A stretch of DNA of 64,000 bases from CAZVWJ01 sp964631325 (GTDB lineage: Bacteria; T1Sed10-126). The DNA lies in NCBI GenBank assembly GCA_964631325.1, contig CAZVWJ010000001.1, positions 90,082 through 154,081 on the forward strand, read 5' to 3'. Within the stretch, counting starts at the first letter, position 1. Every line of letters begins with the position of its first letter. The notes under the pieces were generated by a model. The model saw only the letters and a program-made list of their open reading frames with translations, did not search any database and was not told where the DNA came from. Made by a program: the position numbers and the translations under genes. Of this stretch, positions 60,680 to 64,000 are shown one piece after another.

Positions 60680-61192
60680 TTACTCCTCCCGTTGATCAAT
60701 TTCTTGTTCCAGTGATTGAATCTCTTTTTTCTCCATAATCTGTTCAATATTCAATAACATGTGGACGGCTTCCTCGCGTTTGCCGATGCCGGCAATAAAC
60801 TCCACCTGCACATCAGCGCTCATCTTCGGGGAAGGATCTATTTGTTCGTCGCCAAATTCCAGGACCTCGCTTACTCTGTCCACCACCAGCCCCGTCTGCA
60901 TCCCATCAATTTCCACTACAATAATACAGGTCTTATCGTCGTATTCTTTTGTCTCCAGGCCAAACTTCTCGCGCAGGTCAATGACCGGAATCACAGTTCC
61001 CCGGAGGTTAATTACACCGCGCACATAATCGGCTGTCCGCGGAACTTCAGTGTATTCCTGCATTTCAATAATGTCGTTTATCGGCTGAATTGGAAGTGCG
61101 TACAATTCACCGGCCAGGTTGAAAGTCAAATACTTCCCCGCAAGCTCGTGTTCAAAACTTTTTTCCTCGTCATCCGTCCCGGAAGCTTTCAT
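60680..61192 (-). CDS. cheW: Chemotaxis coupling protein CheW, second copy
   Basis: 170 residues, paralogous to 48978-49487 throughout: YLTFNLAGELYALPIQPINDIIEMQEYTEVPRTADYVRGVINLRGTVIPVIDLREKFG, CIIVVEIDGMQTGLVVDRVSEVLEF, IAGIGKREEAVHMLLNIEQIM. It is the first gene of a transcript with the Cys-rich soluble MCP. AGGGAGGG precedes the ATG. The control region holds a (TTGG)10 repeat about 140-180 bp upstream. Confidence 0.95.
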   Translation of the reverse strand: MKASGTDDEEKSFEHELAGKYLTFNLAGELYALPIQPINDIIEMQEYTEVPRTADYVRGVINLRGTVIPVIDLREKFGLETKEYDDKTCIIVVEIDGMQTGLVVDRVSEVLEFGDEQIDPSPKMSADVQVEFIAGIGKREEAVHMLLNIEQIMEKKEIQSLEQEIDQREE

Positions 61193-61330
61193 AACAAAAT
61201 CCCTCCCTGGATTAAATTTAAATTTGACACAGCATACCCACGTCTAATACCGCAAATTAGATTCGGTACAAAGAAAAGTGAAATTAAGTTTTGGAGTGAA
61301 AAATTAAGAGAAAAGGAAGAAAATTCAGCG

Positions 61331-61373
61331 TTGGTTGGTTGGTTGGTTGGTTGGTTGGTTGGTTGGTTGGTTG
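61331..61373. repeat. Tetranucleotide repeat (TTGG)10
   Basis: Ten perfect copies of TTGG plus TTG. It lies about 140-180 bp upstream of the cheW start at 61192, read from the opposite strand as CCAA. Long perfect tetranucleotide tracts change length by replication slippage. The rest of 61193-61566 shows no gene. Confidence 0.85.
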
Positions 61374-61566
61374 CAACATCTCTTCCAACTCCAGAATTTA
61401 AAATTATCTATTTTTATGCTTATAAATAAATTCTATTTAAAAATTAAAGGATGTCAATAATTTTCTAATGGAGCGGCACCGCAGAAATTGCTGTTGTAAT
61501 GACAAGAGCATCTAATTTTCTCACGCTCACGTTTAATGTCAGCAATCAACCCCGAAATGTGTGAAC

Positions 61567-61950
61567 TTATGCGACCAGAGAAACCCCCTGACCTAACAGA
61601 TACTTTCGTTCTTCTTCATTAAGATCCTTCACAAGAATTAAATCCATCGTCTGTCCGGGTGATAATTGCCGTGAACAAACCGAAAGTGCTTTGAAATATT
61701 TTTCAGGAGCCAATCCAGCAACCAGCAGATCAATATCAGAATTCAGGCGATATTTCCCGGTCCCCGCAAGCGAACCGACCAAGTAAACAGATTCAACATT
61801 AAAGTCGAAAAATAACATTTGAGCACATTCCCGAGCTAAGGAAAAATCTGTCCTGTATTTTTTTCGTCGTTCTATTTTTCGCCCGGCCAGCCTATCCTTC
61901 CAACCTTTCACATAATCTTCTATATCTTCCACTGTAACCACCTCACTCAT
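61567..61950 (-). CDS. MNT-type nucleotidyltransferase, stand-alone
   Basis: 127 residues. Signature SVYLVGSLAGTGKYRLNSDIDLLVAG with GS and the DID metal pair, and a third Asp in QTMDLILVKD. The N-terminal helix (EDYVKGWKDRLAGRKIERRKKYRTDFSLARECAQML) is longer than in the MNT gene at 20933. No HEPN partner is adjacent. GAGGTG just inside the frame means the real start may be slightly downstream of ATG 61950. It lies divergent from the sigma-54-like/GIY-YIG gene and may share a control region with it. Confidence 0.75.
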   Translation of the reverse strand: MSEVVTVEDIEDYVKGWKDRLAGRKIERRKKYRTDFSLARECAQMLFFDFNVESVYLVGSLAGTGKYRLNSDIDLLVAGLAPEKYFKALSVCSRQLSPGQTMDLILVKDLNEEERKYLLGQGVSLVA

Positions 61951-62109
61951 AGTATAACACAGAGAAACCAGTCATGAAGTTCTGGTAATAGTTTGGCACA
62001 GTTCTTACATTTAAATTGCTTGTAAAAGCTGAGGTTCGTGCTAAAATTTCAGGCTATAAATTTTCAGACGATAATTAAATGCACTTATAGATATTGGACT
62101 ATACACATC

Positions 62110-63225
62110 ATGGCCAACAACCCACCCACAGCTCAAATTATCTTTGCCCGACTATTGGAATATTCTCTGCCTTATTTCCATCAATACGCGCGAAAAACTC
62201 TTCGGAAGCGACTGTCACAAAAACAAGCTGATTACTTCGCTGAGCAATTCTCCGCCTCACCAGCAAAATCACACCTGCTTGGCGAATATCCACCCGGCGA
62301 AGATAGATTTCAGTTTTATAGTCCCCTCTATAAAAACAAGTTTATTGCCCAACTCACATCTATAAAAAATAACGACCTCCCGCGAAAGGACATTTACAGA
62401 CGCATCAGCCTGACCAAAAGTGTAATGAAGCGGTTAAGTGTTCTTCAAGAACAGTACCTTCGATATGGCCGAAAAATAACGCTTGTTCCTCTTACCTTCA
62501 AACAGCTTTGCAAAAATCTAATCTCCACTGAAGAAAAAAAGTGGTGGGATAAAACCAGTCTTTCCCGACTTCTTTCTGGACTAAAGATTAAAATCCACAA
62601 AAAAATAAAACCGGTTAAATCACTCATGCCTTCAAATCACTATTTACTGAAGCTACGCCTGCGGAAACTCCTGGACCTGGAGCGCCAACAAAATATCAAG
62701 GCCGGCCAGCCCCTGGCCTCTTCGGACCGACAACTAAAAGATAAGCTGGAGGAGAAATTTGACCACCAATCCAGCCGGAAAAACATAACTAATTGCCGCA
62801 ATAAGATGGCCATTCCCAATTCTTACCAGCGCCGAGAGCAATACGAAAAATCACGGGGCAACGCACTTTTTACCAGGCTGATGCCGTTCACAGCCACCAG
62901 TATCCGAAAGAAAATCCCCGCCCGGTCGGGCATCTACGAAGTGCATGCAGAAAGCGGGGCCGCCTTCACCTATCCCGCAGGAGAATCCTCGCTTTTTTAC
63001 GTTGGCAGTTCAAAAAATATTAGAAACCGCCTCCGGTCCCACTACAACCGCCAGCGTAACCAGCAATTAGTTCGACTGCTGGCCACTCAACAGCCTCGAA
63101 TCCGATATAGCCTCGTGGGAAATGATTGGCAAACAGTTGAACGAAAAGTTTTCGACAGCTTCTGTGATGTATACGGCAGTTACCCGGCCGGCAACAACCT
63201 GCGCCCTCCGGTTGCACCAGATTGA
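62110..63225 (+). CDS. Fusion of a sigma-54-like C-terminal region with a GIY-YIG nuclease
   Basis: 371 residues from ATG 62110 (a GTG at 62038 is also in frame). Residues about 90-240 follow the C-terminal half of sigma-54: ISLTKSVMKRLSVLQEQYLRYG, then PLTFKQLCKNLI...SLSRLLSGL (HTH-like), a helical stretch, QPLASSDRQLKDKL, and SSRKNITNCRNKMAIPNSYQRR, which lines up with the RpoN box ARRTVAKYREELGIPSSSxRR. RpoN-box residues are altered. Residues about 272-371 are GIY-YIG: SGIYEV, LFYVGSSKNIRNRLRSHY, VERKVFDSF, AGNN, with GIY, YVG, Arg, Glu and Asn all present. A DNA-binding part like sigma-54 guiding a nuclease is inferred. The N-terminal part is unidentified. Confidence 0.75.
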   Translation: MANNPPTAQIIFARLLEYSLPYFHQYARKTLRKRLSQKQADYFAEQFSASPAKSHLLGEYPPGEDRFQFYSPLYKNKFIAQLTSIKNNDLPRKDIYRRISLTKSVMKRLSVLQEQYLRYGRKITLVPLTFKQLCKNLISTEEKKWWDKTSLSRLLSGLKIKIHKKIKPVKSLMPSNHYLLKLRLRKLLDLERQQNIKAGQPLASSDRQLKDKLEEKFDHQSSRKNITNCRNKMAIPNSYQRREQYEKSRGNALFTRLMPFTATSIRKKIPARSGIYEVHAESGAAFTYPAGESSLFYVGSSKNIRNRLRSHYNRQRNQQLVRLLATQQPRIRYSLVGNDWQTVERKVFDSFCDVYGSYPAGNNLRPPVAPD

Positions 63226-63255
63226 GTTCGATTCGGTGTCGAAACCGGTTACCGT

Positions 63256-63707
63256 TTACTCTTCCGAAAGTTCATTAAGTTTGGAGCGAACCTGACCGAG
63301 TGATTCGAAAACTTCTCTTCCCTGCTCGAGCAAGTCAACATCCGCACCGGTGGTTTGCAGCTCTAACAATTCGCCGATAACTTCCGTTTTGCGCTCGACC
63401 AGCTCGTGGTTCTCTTCCAGTAGTTCTTCTTTCTTCGCAAACACCACTCACCGTTCTCATTACGACAGATTTTTCCGGCTTCATCTCGCCGACAAAGATG
63501 ATTTTCGGTTTCAAGAAACTCGGGTGAAAAAACAAGGGCAGAATAAAAGGGGAAATCTTCTCCCCCATAAAAACGCAAACCCACCGCCTCGACACCCAGC
63601 TTTTTCTTTATTTTCTCCAGCACAGCTGCGGCCCGACCTCCCGGCGGAAGAGGCTGAATATATTGCTGAAGAATTTCGTCAACAAGATCAGCTAAATCTG
63701 GTTTCAC
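63256..63707 (-). pseudogene. Frame-shifted GAF-type sensor fragment
   Basis: On the minus strand a first frame (MKPDLADLVDEILQQYIQPL ... GVEAVGLRFYGGEDFPFYSALVFSPEFLETENHLCRRDEAG) is a GAF-type start as in two-component sensors with 'RLxxGEDFPYY...FxExFLxxENxLCxRDExG'. After about position 63440 the coding sense continues in another frame as a coiled coil (AKKEELLEENHELVERKTEVIGELLELQ ... VRSKLNELSEE). The rest of the GAF domain and any output domain are missing. The upstream 63708-64000 has no gene visible. Confidence 0.6.
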
Positions 63708-64000
63708 AACATTTCTCCCCTTTTAAATCAGCACAATATTGATCACTTTATTCCCTCGTTTCCCGGTTATTAGTGTATCTCACTGCAACGGAAAAATATA
63801 ATTTATTGCAATAACATTGAACCAAGTATCTTCCGGCTGGAATCCAGGACTAAATAACTCCCCTTCAGATGGCTGTGTAGAGCCCCTTAACCCACATTAT
63901 GCACGAAATTTTAGAATTTCGTGGATGATGTGTATCTACGATACCGCACTCAAGGCTGTATGGCTAAATAAATCAAGTTGTAATATTGCCCCGAAAAATT

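Noticed and set aside
61240..61429. Frame containing VGWLVGWLVGWLVA
   Set aside because: A translation of the (TTGG)10 microsatellite opposite cheW, not a gene.

Overview
This 64 kb window is chromosomal DNA from a motile, chemotactic bacterium of moderate GC content. It encodes flagellin, CheB, three CheR, two CheW, three intact methyl-accepting chemotaxis proteins (MCPs) and several cyclic-di-GMP enzymes. Four proteins with bacterial lipoboxes, including LPP20-type and CsgG/LpoB-like ones, suggest a two-membrane (diderm) envelope. Many proteins look like those of anaerobic, possibly halophilic diderm Firmicutes or an uncultured relative. No 16S rRNA is present, so this placement is only an inference.

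Layout. 1-6.8 kb: a partial dinucleotide-binding flavoprotein, a degenerate M48-like protein, mtaB, an SDR-fold protein that has lost its catalytic Ser and Tyr, an orphan DNA methyltransferase, and a cold-shock-domain/DEAD-box fusion. 7.36-19.16 kb: an integrative element in a tRNA-Ala(CGC) gene. It has an integrase next to the left junction, a second minimal tyrosine recombinase, a Prim-Pol primase-like protein, holin-like small proteins, a GGDEF-like protein, a Mom-like protein and many unknown small genes, but no capsid, terminase or tail genes. Three gene-free blocks of the element (about 10.92-11.42, 12.50-13.45 and 15.25-16.19 kb) are packed with perfect hairpins and repeated hairpin modules. 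They are the best candidates here for undescribed large structured RNAs. 19.2-24.1 kb: tRNA-Lys, a universal stress protein, an MNT/HEPN-type pair, a retropepsin/DUF5678 pair, and a decayed zone with duplicated segments and transposase relics. 24.1-30 kb: two lipoproteins (LPP20-DUF4384 and a WD40-caspase fusion), DUF2784, methionine aminopeptidase and a MIF-like tautomerase.

30.4-45 kb: a sigma-28 promoter driving a flagellin that carries a catalytically dead matrixin-like insert; a CsgG/LpoB-like lipoprotein; a run of c-di-GMP and two-component genes (PAS-GGDDF, two HD-GYP proteins, REC-GGDEF-PilZ, PAS histidine kinase); a DUF4914 P-loop protein; and a secreted phospholipase-D-type protein with four helix-hairpin-helix modules. 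45-47.3 kb: a 42-bp perfect palindrome, tRNA-Tyr, tRNA-Thr and a LacD-like aldolase. 47.4-61.2 kb: a chemotaxis island on the minus strand (cheB, cheW, cheR, cheR, mcp, mcp, a dead mcp, a response regulator, cheR, mcp, cheW) without cheA. 61.2-64 kb: a (TTGG)10 repeat upstream of cheW, a lone MNT nucleotidyltransferase, an unusual protein joining a sigma-54-like C-terminal region to a GIY-YIG nuclease, and a broken GAF sensor fragment.

The genes fit a sensory and surface lifestyle: MCP, CheR and CheW proteins feed the flagellum, and c-di-GMP enzymes set the switch between motility and attachment. Intergenic space is rich in dispersed palindromic repeats, including a MITE-like family, one copy of which has an 8-bp target duplication.
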